This document shows, in pieces, positions 1 to 6,677 of a stretch of 13,631 bases of DNA. Within the stretch, counting starts at the first letter, position 1. Every line of letters begins with the position of its first letter. Origin of the DNA: an uncultured bacterium (GTDB taxonomy: Bacteria; Methylomirabilota; Methylomirabilia; Rokubacteriales; CSP1-6); assembly GCA_946479205.1 (NCBI GenBank), contig CAMLFJ010000024.1, positions 1 to 13,631 on the forward strand, in the 5' to 3' direction. Under the pieces are notes generated by a model. That model saw nothing but the letters and a program-made list of their open reading frames with translations. It made no database searches and had not been told where the DNA came from. Both the position numbers and the translations under genes were made by a program.

Positions 1-354
1 CGCGGCGAGGGCGCCGGCCTCGTCGTCGCCGCGCTCGAGCACGTCGAAGAGGCAGACCGCGTCCCAGCGCCCGGGCTCGAGCGGGATCGTGTCCGGCAAG
101 GCGCCGGCCCGCACGTCCAGGCCGCGCTCGCGGGCCCGGGCGCGGAGCGCGGCATCCACCTCCACGCCCACCGCGGTCCCGAAGCGGCCGAGCGCCTCCA
201 GCATGCCGCCGCTGCCACACCCGAGCTCGGCCAGGCGCACGCCGCTCGCGGGCAGGCGGCGGGCCATCTCGGCGAGAATGACCGCGCGGCGCCCGAGAAA
301 CCACCAGTGGGCGCGGTCCTCCTCCGCGTGCACCGCCGCGTAGGCTGGGTCCAT
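1..354 (-). CDS. Class I SAM-dependent methyltransferase (3' end cut by the window edge)
   Basis: The first 118 residues of a methyltransferase are present; the gene runs off the left edge, so the end is unknown. Residues 16-19 are HWWF followed by a GRR, the N-terminal signature of a methyltransferase group often found near glycosyltransferases. Residues 43-50 read ELGCGSGG, the SAM-binding motif I, and an acidic residue (E65) ends the next strand in VGVEVD. Residues 98-107 (WDAVCLFDVLE) match the motif after which Rossmann methyltransferases usually carry a His; here Arg follows. The ATG lies four bases after the stop of the HIT gene, so it is the last visible member of the leftward operon. 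The target is unknown; with an Alg5-like glycosyltransferase nearby, a sugar, lipid or cell-surface substrate is a reasonable inference. Family assignment is firm, function is not. Confidence 0.82.
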   Translation of the reverse strand, partial: MDPAYAAVHAEEDRAHWWFLGRRAVILAEMARRLPASGVRLAELGCGSGGMLEALGRFGTAVGVEVDAALRARARERGLDVRAGALPDTIPLEPGRWDAVCLFDVLERGDDEAGALAA

Positions 355-358
355 CCGG

Positions 359-781
359 TCAGGCGAGGGCCCGGCGGATCGACTCGATCCGCTCGCGGGC
401 CGCGACGGGTGACGGGGCCACCGCCTGGTGCTCGACCGTCCAGATGGGCGAGTGGAGCGCGGGGTCGGTGGCCAGGCGGGGCACCAGGTGCCAGTGGATG
501 TGCGGCACCAGGTTGCCGAGCAGCTCGTAGTTCATCTTCACCGGGCGGAAGACCTGGGCGAGCGCCTGCGCCACGCGGCTCACCTCCTCCATGAGCGTCG
601 CGCGCTCCGGCGCGGGGAGGTCGTAGAGCTCGGTGACGTGCCGGCGCAGGACCAGGAGCACGTAGCCGGGAAAGAACTGGTCCTCGTGCAGGAACACGCG
701 CGACAGGGCCAGGTCGGCGATGTGCAGGGCGTCGCCACTCCGGCCGTACTTGTCGCACATCACGCACGGGGTGTCGGTCAT
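359..781 (-). CDS. HIT-family protein (nucleotide hydrolase/transferase)
   Basis: This 140-residue protein has the full histidine triad: residues 94-100 read HIHWHLV, with His94, His96 and the nucleophile His98. Residues 6-9 form CVMC, an N-terminal Cys pair that in some HIT proteins helps bind zinc. Length and layout fit the bacterial HIT branch that acts on dinucleoside polyphosphates or nucleoside phosphoramidates; the true substrate cannot be read from sequence. The start ATG overlaps the stop of the aminotransferase gene by four bases (ATGA at 778-781), which fixes the start and suggests translational coupling. A longer open frame upstream lies out of frame inside the aminotransferase and is ignored. 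Likely cytoplasmic housekeeping enzyme; family call is secure. Confidence 0.9.
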   Translation of the reverse strand: MTDTPCVMCDKYGRSGDALHIADLALSRVFLHEDQFFPGYVLLVLRRHVTELYDLPAPERATLMEEVSRVAQALAQVFRPVKMNYELLGNLVPHIHWHLVPRLATDPALHSPIWTVEHQAVAPSPVAARERIESIRRALA

Positions 782-1920
782 CGGCGGTCGGCCAGGAAGC
801 GGCCGATGCGGCCCATCGCCTCCTGGATCCGCTCGAGCGACTGGGCGTACGAGAAGCGCAGGTAGCCTTCCGCGTTGCGGCCGAAATCCACGCCGGGGGT
901 CACGCCCACGTGGGCCCGCTCGAGGATCTCGAACGCGAAGGCGAGCGAGTCGCTCGTGAAGCGGCGGGCGTTGGCCAGCACGTAGAACGCGCCGGTGGGC
1001 GGCGCGCCCACCCCGAGCCCGATGCTCCGGAGGCCGGCCACCATCGCCCGGCGCCGCTCGTCGAAGATGCGCCGGAAGCGCGCGCTCTCGTCCCCCGCCT
1101 CGCGGAGGGCGGCGAGCGCGGCCCACTGCACGAACTCGTTCGTCGAGATGAAGAAGTTGCCGTGCATGGCGGTCAGGGCAGGCATGAACGCCCGGGGGGC
1201 GATCACGTAGCCGACCCGCCAGCCGGTCATCGCGTAAGCCTTGGAGAAACCGTTCAGCACGAACGCGTGATCGGTGAATTCGAGCACGGTGTGCTCCGGC
1301 CCCTCGTAGGTGAGGCCGTGGTAGATCTCGTCCGAGATCACCCAGGGCCCGAGGCCGCAGAGCGCGGCGAGGCGCTCCCGGCTGAGCACGGTCCCGGTCG
1401 GGTTGGCGGGCGAGTTGACGAGCAGGCCCTTGGTCCGCGGGGTGACCCGGGCCGCCACCGCCTCGGGCCGGAACTGGAAGGCGTCCGACTCCTCGACCGG
1501 CACGTGGACCGGCGCCCCGCCCGAGAACTTCACGAACTTCGGGTAGCACGCGTAGTAGGGGTCGGAGAGGATCACCTCGTCGCCCGGGTCGAGCAGCGCG
1601 CTGAAGAGCAACAGCATCGCGGGCGAGGTGCCCGCGGTCACGAGGATCTGGTCGGGCGACACCGTCACGCCGTAGCGGGCGTGGTAGTGCTCGGCGATCG
1701 CCTCGCGCAGCGGGAGGATCCCGAGGGGGTGGGCGTAGCGGGTGCGCCCGTCCTTGAGCGCCTTCTCGGCCGCCTCGCGGATGACCACCGGCGTGTCGAA
1801 ATCCGGCTCGCCGAACTCCAGGTGGATGACGTCGATCCCCTGGCGCTCGAGGGCCTGGGCGCGCTGGAAGACCTCGACAGCCAGGAACGGCTCGATCTCC
1901 TGCGTGCGGCGGGCGATCAT
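778..1920 (-). CDS. Class I/II PLP-dependent aminotransferase
   Basis: A complete 380-residue fold-type I aminotransferase. FGEPDFDTP at residues 36-44 is the N-terminal substrate motif, ANPTGT at 172-177 holds the PLP-contacting Asn173, SDEIY at 196-200 holds Asp197 (pyridine nitrogen) and Tyr200, and SKAYAMTGWRVGY starting at 227 contains the Schiff-base Lys228 and phosphate-binding Arg235. Arg355 in GYLRFSYA is the expected carboxylate-binding Arg. The family (aspartate/aromatic/alanine aminotransferases, subgroup I-gamma-like) moves an amino group from an amino acid to a 2-oxo acid in the cytosol; the amino acid is not determined by these motifs. Both ends are ATGA overlaps, with the glycosyltransferase upstream (1917-1920) and the HIT gene downstream. 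The frame stays open upstream of the ATG, but that part is a shadow of the glycosyltransferase. Confidence 0.93.
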   Translation of the reverse strand: MIARRTQEIEPFLAVEVFQRAQALERQGIDVIHLEFGEPDFDTPVVIREAAEKALKDGRTRYAHPLGILPLREAIAEHYHARYGVTVSPDQILVTAGTSPAMLLLFSALLDPGDEVILSDPYYACYPKFVKFSGGAPVHVPVEESDAFQFRPEAVAARVTPRTKGLLVNSPANPTGTVLSRERLAALCGLGPWVISDEIYHGLTYEGPEHTVLEFTDHAFVLNGFSKAYAMTGWRVGYVIAPRAFMPALTAMHGNFFISTNEFVQWAALAALREAGDESARFRRIFDERRRAMVAGLRSIGLGVGAPPTGAFYVLANARRFTSDSLAFAFEILERAHVGVTPGVDFGRNAEGYLRFSYAQSLERIQEAMGRIGRFLADRR

Positions 1921-2654
1921 GCGCGCTTCCCGCTCGGCCGCCCGGCGAGGCGGCGCCGCGCGGCCAGCACCTCGTAGATCATGCGCGGCCCCTCGCGCAG
2001 CACCGCGACCTTGGACCCCGGCTGGTCGGCCCAGTTGACCGCCACCTCCACCACGCGGTAGCCGCGGCGCTCGGCCAGCATCACCAGCTCGACGTCGAAG
2101 CCGAAGCCGTCCGTGGTGATCTCGGGGAAGAGCGCGGCCGCCACCGCGCCGCGGAAGAGCTTGAAGCCGCACTGGGTATCGACCACCGAGGTGACCCCGA
2201 GCCGGCGCACCAGGAAGTTGAACACGTGGCCCGAGAGCTTGCGATGCACGCGGACCTGGCGGGTCACCGAGGGGTCGCGGAGCACGCGCGAGCCCACCGC
2301 GAGGTCGGCGCCCGCGCTCACCGCCGCTTCGAGCCGCGCCACCTCCCCGATGGGCGTGGCCCCGTCGGCGTCGGCCATGAGCCGGAGCCCGCCGACCGCC
2401 CGCGCCATCCCCGCCCGGACCGCGTGGCCCTTACCGCGATTCCGATCGAGCGCGTGCACGGTCACCTCGGCGCGGCCAGCCGCCACCTCGCGCACCCGGT
2501 CGGCGGTCCCGTCGCGGCTGCCGTCGTCCACCACGATCACCTCGTAGGACTCGCCGCGCCCCTCGAGGTAGGCCAGGACCTCCTTGAGATAGGTGGGCAG
2601 CCGGGCCGCCTCGTTGTACGCGGGAATGACCACCGACCAGCGCGGGTTCGCCAC
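1917..2654 (-). CDS. Family 2 glycosyltransferase, Alg5/dolichyl-phosphate glucosyltransferase-like
   Basis: This 245-residue GT-A enzyme has SVVIPAYNEAARLP at the N-terminus, VVDDGSRDGT (41-50) for nucleotide-sugar binding, and a DXD-type metal motif DADGAT at 95-100. Three further blocks, DTQCGFKLF (159-167), FGFDVEL (184-190) and VAVNWADQPGSK (204-215), closely match what I recall of eukaryotic Alg5 and prokaryotic DPG-synthase-like enzymes, which move glucose from UDP-glucose to a polyprenyl phosphate. Unlike DPM1/ArnC-type relatives I see no transmembrane segments, so it probably acts at the inner face of the membrane as a peripheral protein. It starts with GTG, 16 bases after the malic enzyme stop, with a G-rich stretch before it as possible ribosome binding site. 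It overlaps the aminotransferase by four bases. Sugar and acceptor are inferred from family only. Confidence 0.88.
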   Translation of the reverse strand: MANPRWSVVIPAYNEAARLPTYLKEVLAYLEGRGESYEVIVVDDGSRDGTADRVREVAAGRAEVTVHALDRNRGKGHAVRAGMARAVGGLRLMADADGATPIGEVARLEAAVSAGADLAVGSRVLRDPSVTRQVRVHRKLSGHVFNFLVRRLGVTSVVDTQCGFKLFRGAVAAALFPEITTDGFGFDVELVMLAERRGYRVVEVAVNWADQPGSKVAVLREGPRMIYEVLAARRRLAGRPSGKRA

Positions 2655-2670
2655 CCCGCCCCCCGCCGCC

Positions 2671-4107
2671 CTAGACCCAGTCGGGCGCGTCGGCGCGGCG
2701 GCGGCGCCGGGCCACGCCCGTCTTCTGGGCGGCCTTCGCCACCTCGCGGGCCACCGCCGGCGCCACCTGCTTGTTGAAGACGCTGGGGATGATGTACTCG
2801 GGGCCCAGCTCCCGCCGGCCCACGCACGAGGCGATGGCGTGGGCGGCCGCGATCTTCATCTCGTCGTTCACCAGCCGCGCCCGGGAGTCGAGCAGTCCCC
2901 GGAAGAAGCCGGGGAAACAGAGGACGTTGTTGATCTGGTTCGGGTAGTCCGAGCGGCCGGTGGCCATCACCCGCACGTGCCGCTCCGCCTCTTCCGGCTG
3001 GATCTCGGGCACCGGGTTCGCCATCGCGAAGACGATGCGGTCGCGGGCCATGCTCTTGACGTCCCGCACCGTGAGCACGCGCGGCACCGACAGGCCGATG
3101 AACACGTCCGCGCCCCGGATGGCGTCGGACATCCGGCCCTTCAGGTTGGCCGGGTTGGTCGCGGAGGCGACCCACGTCTTCATGAAGTCCATCCCGACGC
3201 GTCGGCCCCGGTGAATCGTCCCGTGCTCGTCCACCCCGATGATGTTCCGGCTCCCCAGGGCGAGCAGGATCTTGATCGTCGCGGTTCCGGCCGCCCCCAC
3301 CCCGGAGACCACCACCTTGATGCGGCGGATGTCCTTCTTGACGATCTTGAGCGCGTTGAGCAGCGCGGCCAGCACCACCACCGCGGTGCCGTGCTGATCG
3401 TCGTGGAAGACCGGGATGTCCAGCTCCTTCCGCAGCCGCTCCTCGATCTCGAAGCAGCGCGGGGCCGAGATGTCCTCCAGGTTGATCCCGCCGAACGCGG
3501 GGGCGATCATCTTCACGGTCTCGACGATCTTCCCCGGATCCTTGGTGTCGAGCGGGATCGGGAAGGCGTCCACCCCGGCGAGCTCCTTGAAGAGCATGGC
3601 CTTGCCTTCCATGACCGGCATCGCCGCCTCGGGCCCGATGTCCCCCAGCCCCAGGACCGCGGTCCCGTCGGTGACCACCGCGACCGCGTTCTGCTTGATG
3701 GTCAGGGTGAAGGCCCGGCTCGGGTCGTCCTTGATCGCCAGGCAGACGCGCGCCACCCCCGGGGTGTACGCCATGCTGAGGTCGTCGCGGGTCCGGATCG
3801 GCACCTTGCTGTGGATCTCGATCTTGCCGCCGAGATGCATGAGGAAGGTGCGGTCGGAGATGTTGGCGATCCGCACTCCGGCCACGGTCTTGATCCGGTC
3901 GATGATGTCGTGCGCGTGCCGGCTGTCCCGGGCTTTGATCGTGATGTCGCGGAGCACGCGCTCGCCGCTCATCTCGACCAGGTCCACCGCGCCGATGTCG
4001 CCGCCGGCCTTGCCGATGACCGAGGTGACGCGGCCCAGCATGCCGGGCTTGTTCCGGATCTCGAGCCGAACCGTGAAGCTGTAGGAGGCGCTGGGGGCTA
4101 CGGCCAT
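2671..4107 (-). CDS. ACT-domain malic enzyme (NAD(P)-dependent malate dehydrogenase, decarboxylating)
   Basis: This 478-residue enzyme converts malate to pyruvate and CO2. Residues 8-85 form an ACT domain (FTVRLEIRNKPGMLG start, GGDIGAVDLVE), a small-molecule sensing module, so allosteric control by an amino acid or similar ligand is likely. The catalytic part follows: Tyr114 in SMAYTPGVA, Lys169 in MEGKA, metal ligands Glu211-Asp212 and Asp237 in HDDQHG, a Rossmann motif GVGAAGTA (269-276), ANPVPEI (363-369) and NQINN (390-394). The C-terminus ends in an Arg-rich tail (RRRRR near 467-471). The ATG at 4107 was chosen because the ACT domain begins just after it; the frame is open further upstream but without a matching domain and into the divergent gene. 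It heads the leftward operon and has a candidate promoter at 4135-4164. NAD versus NADP preference was not determined. Confidence 0.94.
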   Translation of the reverse strand: MAVAPSASYSFTVRLEIRNKPGMLGRVTSVIGKAGGDIGAVDLVEMSGERVLRDITIKARDSRHAHDIIDRIKTVAGVRIANISDRTFLMHLGGKIEIHSKVPIRTRDDLSMAYTPGVARVCLAIKDDPSRAFTLTIKQNAVAVVTDGTAVLGLGDIGPEAAMPVMEGKAMLFKELAGVDAFPIPLDTKDPGKIVETVKMIAPAFGGINLEDISAPRCFEIEERLRKELDIPVFHDDQHGTAVVVLAALLNALKIVKKDIRRIKVVVSGVGAAGTATIKILLALGSRNIIGVDEHGTIHRGRRVGMDFMKTWVASATNPANLKGRMSDAIRGADVFIGLSVPRVLTVRDVKSMARDRIVFAMANPVPEIQPEEAERHVRVMATGRSDYPNQINNVLCFPGFFRGLLDSRARLVNDEMKIAAAHAIASCVGRRELGPEYIIPSVFNKQVAPAVAREVAKAAQKTGVARRRRRADAPDWV

Positions 4108-4134
4108 CAATCGCTCGTCATGGCGGGCATTTAG

Positions 4135-4164
4135 ACGGTAAGACCGGCCCTCCGGCGGTGTCAA
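4135..4164 (-). promoter_or_regulatory. Candidate sigma-70 promoter for the malic enzyme operon
   Basis: Reading the minus strand, a perfect -35 TTGACA lies at 4164-4159. After 18 bases comes TACCGT (4140-4135), which keeps the T, A and final T most conserved in the -10 box. Transcription would begin near 4128, giving a leader of about 20 bases before the ATG at 4107. An A/T-rich patch (AAAATT) sits just upstream of the -35. The perfect -35 in GC-rich DNA and the sensible position make this plausible; the -10 is weak. Confidence 0.5.
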
Positions 4165-4201
4165 CAATTTTCCCGCCCAAGTTGACCCGCTCGTGGCCCC
4201 C

Positions 4202-4810
4202 ATGGTATCCCACCCTGTGCCCGCACGACTCCCCGCCGTCCTCCTTGCCCTCGCGCTCTTCGAGGCTTCCCTCTCCGGATCGGCGATCGCGGAGACCGGG
4301 CGCTGGGTCGTGGACAGTGGCAAGAGCCGCGTGGGCTTCGACGCCTTTCACCCGACGGGCAACTTCAGCGGAGCGAGCGAGACGCCCAGCGGCGAAGTCG
4401 AGCTGGACATCGAGGACCTCAAGAAGCCGATCAAGGGCACATTGACCGCGCCGGTTGCGAGCCTGCGCACCGGGAAGGCCGGGCGGGACAAGGATCTGCG
4501 CCGGGCGCTCGACGGAGAACGCCACCCGGAGATCCGCTTCCGGATCGACAAGGTGGAGAGCTCGTTCCAGTCCCTGACCGAGAACACGGACGTGCTCCTG
4601 ACGCTGCACGGGGTGCTGTCCATGCGGGGCACCGATCGGCCCGCGAGCTTCATGGGGCGGGTTCGCCTGCGCCAGGGCACGCTCTGGGTCCGGGGCGAGA
4701 GCCGGCTCCGGCCCGGCGACTTCGGAATCCCCCTGCTGCGGTCCTGGCTGGTGAGCATGAAGGAGCACGTGCTGGCCACGTTCGACCTCGCCCTGAACAA
4801 GGAGAAGTAA
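4202..4810 (+). CDS. Secreted YceI-family protein (lipid/isoprenoid-binding lipocalin-like fold)
   Basis: A 202-residue precursor. Residues 1-30 look like a Sec signal peptide: Arg9, a hydrophobic core rich in Leu and Ala (11-20), and a cleavage site after AIA before ETGRW. The mature part has the YceI pattern: WVVDSGKSRVGF (35-46), a GNFSGASE turn, a central block with D/L and RHPEIRFR (108-114), and HGVLSMRGTDRP (136-147). YceI proteins are periplasmic or secreted beta-barrels that bind polyisoprenoids or other amphipathic molecules; the ligand here is unknown. An in-frame GTG nine bases upstream (4193) would add three residues; ATG was preferred. Neither start has a clear ribosome binding site. 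It is divergent from the malic enzyme operon and lies upstream of rpoD on the same strand, with 270 bases between them. Confidence 0.87.
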   Translation: MVSHPVPARLPAVLLALALFEASLSGSAIAETGRWVVDSGKSRVGFDAFHPTGNFSGASETPSGEVELDIEDLKKPIKGTLTAPVASLRTGKAGRDKDLRRALDGERHPEIRFRIDKVESSFQSLTENTDVLLTLHGVLSMRGTDRPASFMGRVRLRQGTLWVRGESRLRPGDFGIPLLRSWLVSMKEHVLATFDLALNKEK

Positions 4811-4821
4811 ACCGCCGCTTT

Positions 4822-4838
4822 CCGGCCTCCCCGGCCGG
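4822..4838 (+). terminator. Weak GC hairpin after the YceI gene
   Basis: CCGGCC at 4822-4827 pairs with GGCCGG at 4833-4838 around a five-base TCCCC loop, 12 bases after the YceI stop. No T-run follows, so it is at best a weak intrinsic terminator or a transcript-end stabiliser. Confidence 0.3.
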
Positions 4839-4912
4839 TCAATCCTCCACGGCCCGAGACCGGGCTGAATACCCCGCCCCTGACGCACGTCTCTGGGAGC
4901 AACGCCAAGTCC

Positions 4913-4946
4913 CGAGGAACACGGCTGGCCACTTGCCGGTTCCTCG
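4913..4946 (+). promoter_or_regulatory. Inverted repeat / long hairpin in the rpoD leader
   Basis: CGAGGAAC at 4913-4920 is the exact reverse complement of GTTCCTCG at 4939-4946. Inside it, CGGC (4922-4925) pairs with GCCG (4935-4938) around a nine-base loop, with one bulged A at 4921. The combined stem has 12 pairs. It lies 135-168 bases before the chosen rpoD start. It could be an RNA hairpin in the leader or a dyad operator; a third copy of the core, CGAGGAA, lies at 5024-5030. No T-run follows it. Role unknown. Confidence 0.45.
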
Positions 4947-4951
4947 AATGA

Positions 4952-4965
4952 GCCGAGAAATCGGC
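4952..4965 (+). promoter_or_regulatory. GAAA-tetraloop hairpin in the rpoD leader
   Basis: GCCGA (4952-4956), GAAA (4957-4960) and TCGGC (4961-4965) form a five-pair stem with a GNRA-type tetraloop, a very stable RNA shape. It ends one base before an ATG at 4967 that is in frame with rpoD. This position would bury any ribosome binding site for that ATG, supporting a later start. It may also be a leader structure with a role of its own. Confidence 0.4.
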
Positions 4966-5070
4966 GATGTTCTCTGAAACCGCGGCGCCTGAATCCGCGT
5001 CTAAACCGCGAGGGCGTAGACCACGAGGAATCGAGGCGGAAAGAAATACCGACACATCTCGACGAACACG

Positions 5071-5075
5071 AGAGG
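5071..5075 (+). promoter_or_regulatory. Ribosome binding site deciding the rpoD start
   Basis: AGAGG, with GAGG as the core complementary to the 16S tail, lies five bases before the ATG at 5081. The alternative ATG at 4967 has no such site and follows a hairpin directly. Confidence 0.5.
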
Positions 5076-5080
5076 CCGTA

Positions 5081-6607
5081 ATGACTTTTAGAGAGACCGA
5101 CAGCGTGGTGACAGCGGAGACGAGCCAATTCAGGGTGATCGCCACCGAGCCAAAGCGTCGCGGGCGGCCTGCCCAGGTCGCGGGCAAGGTGGCGTCGCCA
5201 CCGGTGGATGACGAGCTGGACCGGGTGGTGGACAGCGCGATCGAGACGGAGGCCACGCCGGCCCTGTCCGACGAGGCGCTGCGGCCTTCGGCCTCGCCCG
5301 CGGAAGATCCGGTTCGTCTCTACCTCAAGGAGATCGGCAAGGTCTCCCTGCTCAAGGCTTCGGAAGAGGTTTCCCTCGGCCGGCGCATCGAGATCGGCCA
5401 GATCGCGCTCCGGCGGGCGCTGGGCCGCGTGCCGTTCGCCTCGAGCCAGCTCCTGGCCCTGGTGGATCGCGTCCGCCGCGACGAGGTCCCGCTCGAGGAC
5501 GTGATCCTGCTGCCCGAGGGGGGTGAGCCCTCGCCGAGCGAGATCCGCTCGAGCCTGGCCGCCTTCGCGCGCATCCGCCGGCTGGAGCGGGAGATCGAGC
5601 GCCTGCAGACCGCGCTCGGCGACAAGCGGCGGAGCAAGACCACGCGCGCCAACTACAACAAGTGGATCGCGAAGAACCGCGCGTCCATCCAGAGCGTGCT
5701 CGAGAAGCTGCCGCTCAAGCCGGCGCTCGCCGACCAGCTCGTCACCGAGATTCGCCTGCTCGCCAAGGGCATGCTCGCGGCGGCCACGAGCCGGTCCGAG
5801 CTCCGCCAGCTGGAGCAGAAGGCGGGCGTGGCCCGCAAGGCCCTGCTCGCGTCGCTCAGCGAGATCGAGGAGCACGACCGCGTCGTGCGGCAGGCCAAGA
5901 AGGAGCTGATGGAGGCCAACCTGCGGCTGGTGGTCTCGGTGGCCAAGCGCTACCTGGGGAGCGAGCTTTCACTGCTGGACCTCGTCCAGGAGGGCAACAT
6001 CGGCCTCATGAAGGCGGTGGACCGCTTCCAGTACCGGCGCGGATTCAAGTTCTCGACCTACGCGACGTGGTGGATCCGGCAGGCGATCACGCGCGCCATC
6101 GCCGACCACTCGCGCACGATCCGCATCCCGGTGCACATGGTGGAGACGCTCAACCGGATCTCGCGGGTGAACCGCTCGCTGGTCAACGAGATGGGGCGCG
6201 AGCCGACCCCCGAGGAGCTGGCCCAGCGCACCGGGGTGCCCGCGCGCAAGGTCCGGCTGATCCTGGAGTCCTCGCGCAAGCCGCTCTCGCTCGAGACGCC
6301 CATCGGGGACGATTCGGAGCTCGGCGACTTCCTGGAGGACAAGGGGGCGGAGTCGCCGAACGACAACCTCATCACCCAGGACCTGACCCTGCAGGTGGAG
6401 CGGGCGCTGAGCACGCTGTCGCCCAAGGAGAAGGAGATCCTGAGATTGCGCTTCGGCATCGGGGAGGCCGGCGAGCACACCCTCGAGGAGGTGGGCCGCC
6501 GCTTCTCGGTGACCCGTGAGCGTATCCGGCAGATCGAGACCAAGGCGCTGCGCAAGCTGCGCCACCCGCTGCGCGGGCGCGCGCTCCGGGCCTTCGTGGA
6601 AAACTAG
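5081..6607 (+). CDS. rpoD: RNA polymerase primary sigma factor (group 1 sigma-70)
   Basis: With the start at 5081 this is a 508-residue sigma factor that directs RNA polymerase to housekeeping promoters. Region 1.2 is at about 76-108 ([16 protein letters not shown]). A non-conserved stretch (about 110-265), charged and partly coiled-coil-like, follows. Region 2 runs from about 275: [32 protein letters not shown], and the -10-reading [14 protein letters not shown] (327-340). Region 3 includes IRIPVHMVE (348-355). Region 4 ends with [16 protein letters not shown] and the helix-turn-helix [19 protein letters not shown] (478-496). The first 75 residues show no clear region 1.1 but hold KRRGRP, an AT-hook-like motif. 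The 5081 start has a ribosome binding site, and the 38 codons upstream have low G/C at third positions (16 of 38) and many rare Arg codons, unlike the gene. A perfect hairpin follows the stop. Confidence 0.93.
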   Translation: MTFRETDSVVTAETSQFRVIATEPKRRGRPAQVAGKVASPPVDDELDRVVDSAIETEATPALSDEALRPSASPAEDPVRLYLKEIGKVSLLKASEEVSLGRRIEIGQIALRRALGRVPFASSQLLALVDRVRRDEVPLEDVILLPEGGEPSPSEIRSSLAAFARIRRLEREIERLQTALGDKRRSKTTRANYNKWIAKNRASIQSVLEKLPLKPALADQLVTEIRLLAKGMLAAATSRSELRQLEQKAGVARKALLASLSEIEEHDRVVRQAKKELMEANLRLVVSVAKRYLGSELSLLDLVQEGNIGLMKAVDRFQYRRGFKFSTYATWWIRQAITRAIADHSRTIRIPVHMVETLNRISRVNRSLVNEMGREPTPEELAQRTGVPARKVRLILESSRKPLSLETPIGDDSELGDFLEDKGAESPNDNLITQDLTLQVERALSTLSPKEKEILRLRFGIGEAGEHTLEEVGRRFSVTRERIRQIETKALRKLRHPLRGRALRAFVEN

Positions 6608-6627
6608 CCCCAACCAGAACGACATCG

Positions 6628-6661
6628 GGGCCCGGCGGCCGGAGCATCGGCCGCCGGGCCC
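6628..6661. terminator. Perfect 14-bp hairpin between convergent operons
   Basis: GGGCCCGGCGGCCG at 6628-6641 is the exact reverse complement of 6648-6661, with a six-base loop GAGCAT. It lies 20 bases after the rpoD stop and 16 bases after the stop of the monooxygenase gene on the opposite strand, so it can serve both directions. Only short T-stretches follow (TTCCC on the plus strand), as is common in GC-rich genomes. Confidence 0.75.
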
Positions 6662-6677
6662 TTCCCGTCTCGCCGGT

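Noticed and set aside
910..1977. 355-codon open frame on the plus strand opposite the aminotransferase
   Set aside because: Shadow frame of a motif-complete aminotransferase; composition typical of antisense GC-rich DNA.
2593..4134. 513-codon open frame on the plus strand opposite the malic enzyme
   Set aside because: High third-position G/C on the minus-strand gene removes stops from this antisense frame. Its protein is rich in His, Arg, Asp and Val with no domain, while the opposite strand has a full, motif-complete enzyme.
4182..4211. TTGACC plus TATCCC as a plus-strand promoter for the YceI gene
   Set aside because: Transcription would start inside the signal peptide coding region, past the only sensible start codons, so it cannot express the full protein.
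4967..5080. N-terminal extension of RpoD from the ATG at 4967
   Set aside because: A tetraloop hairpin ends one base before the ATG, no ribosome binding site is visible, and codon use differs sharply from the gene. The start at 5081 is better supported, though not proven.
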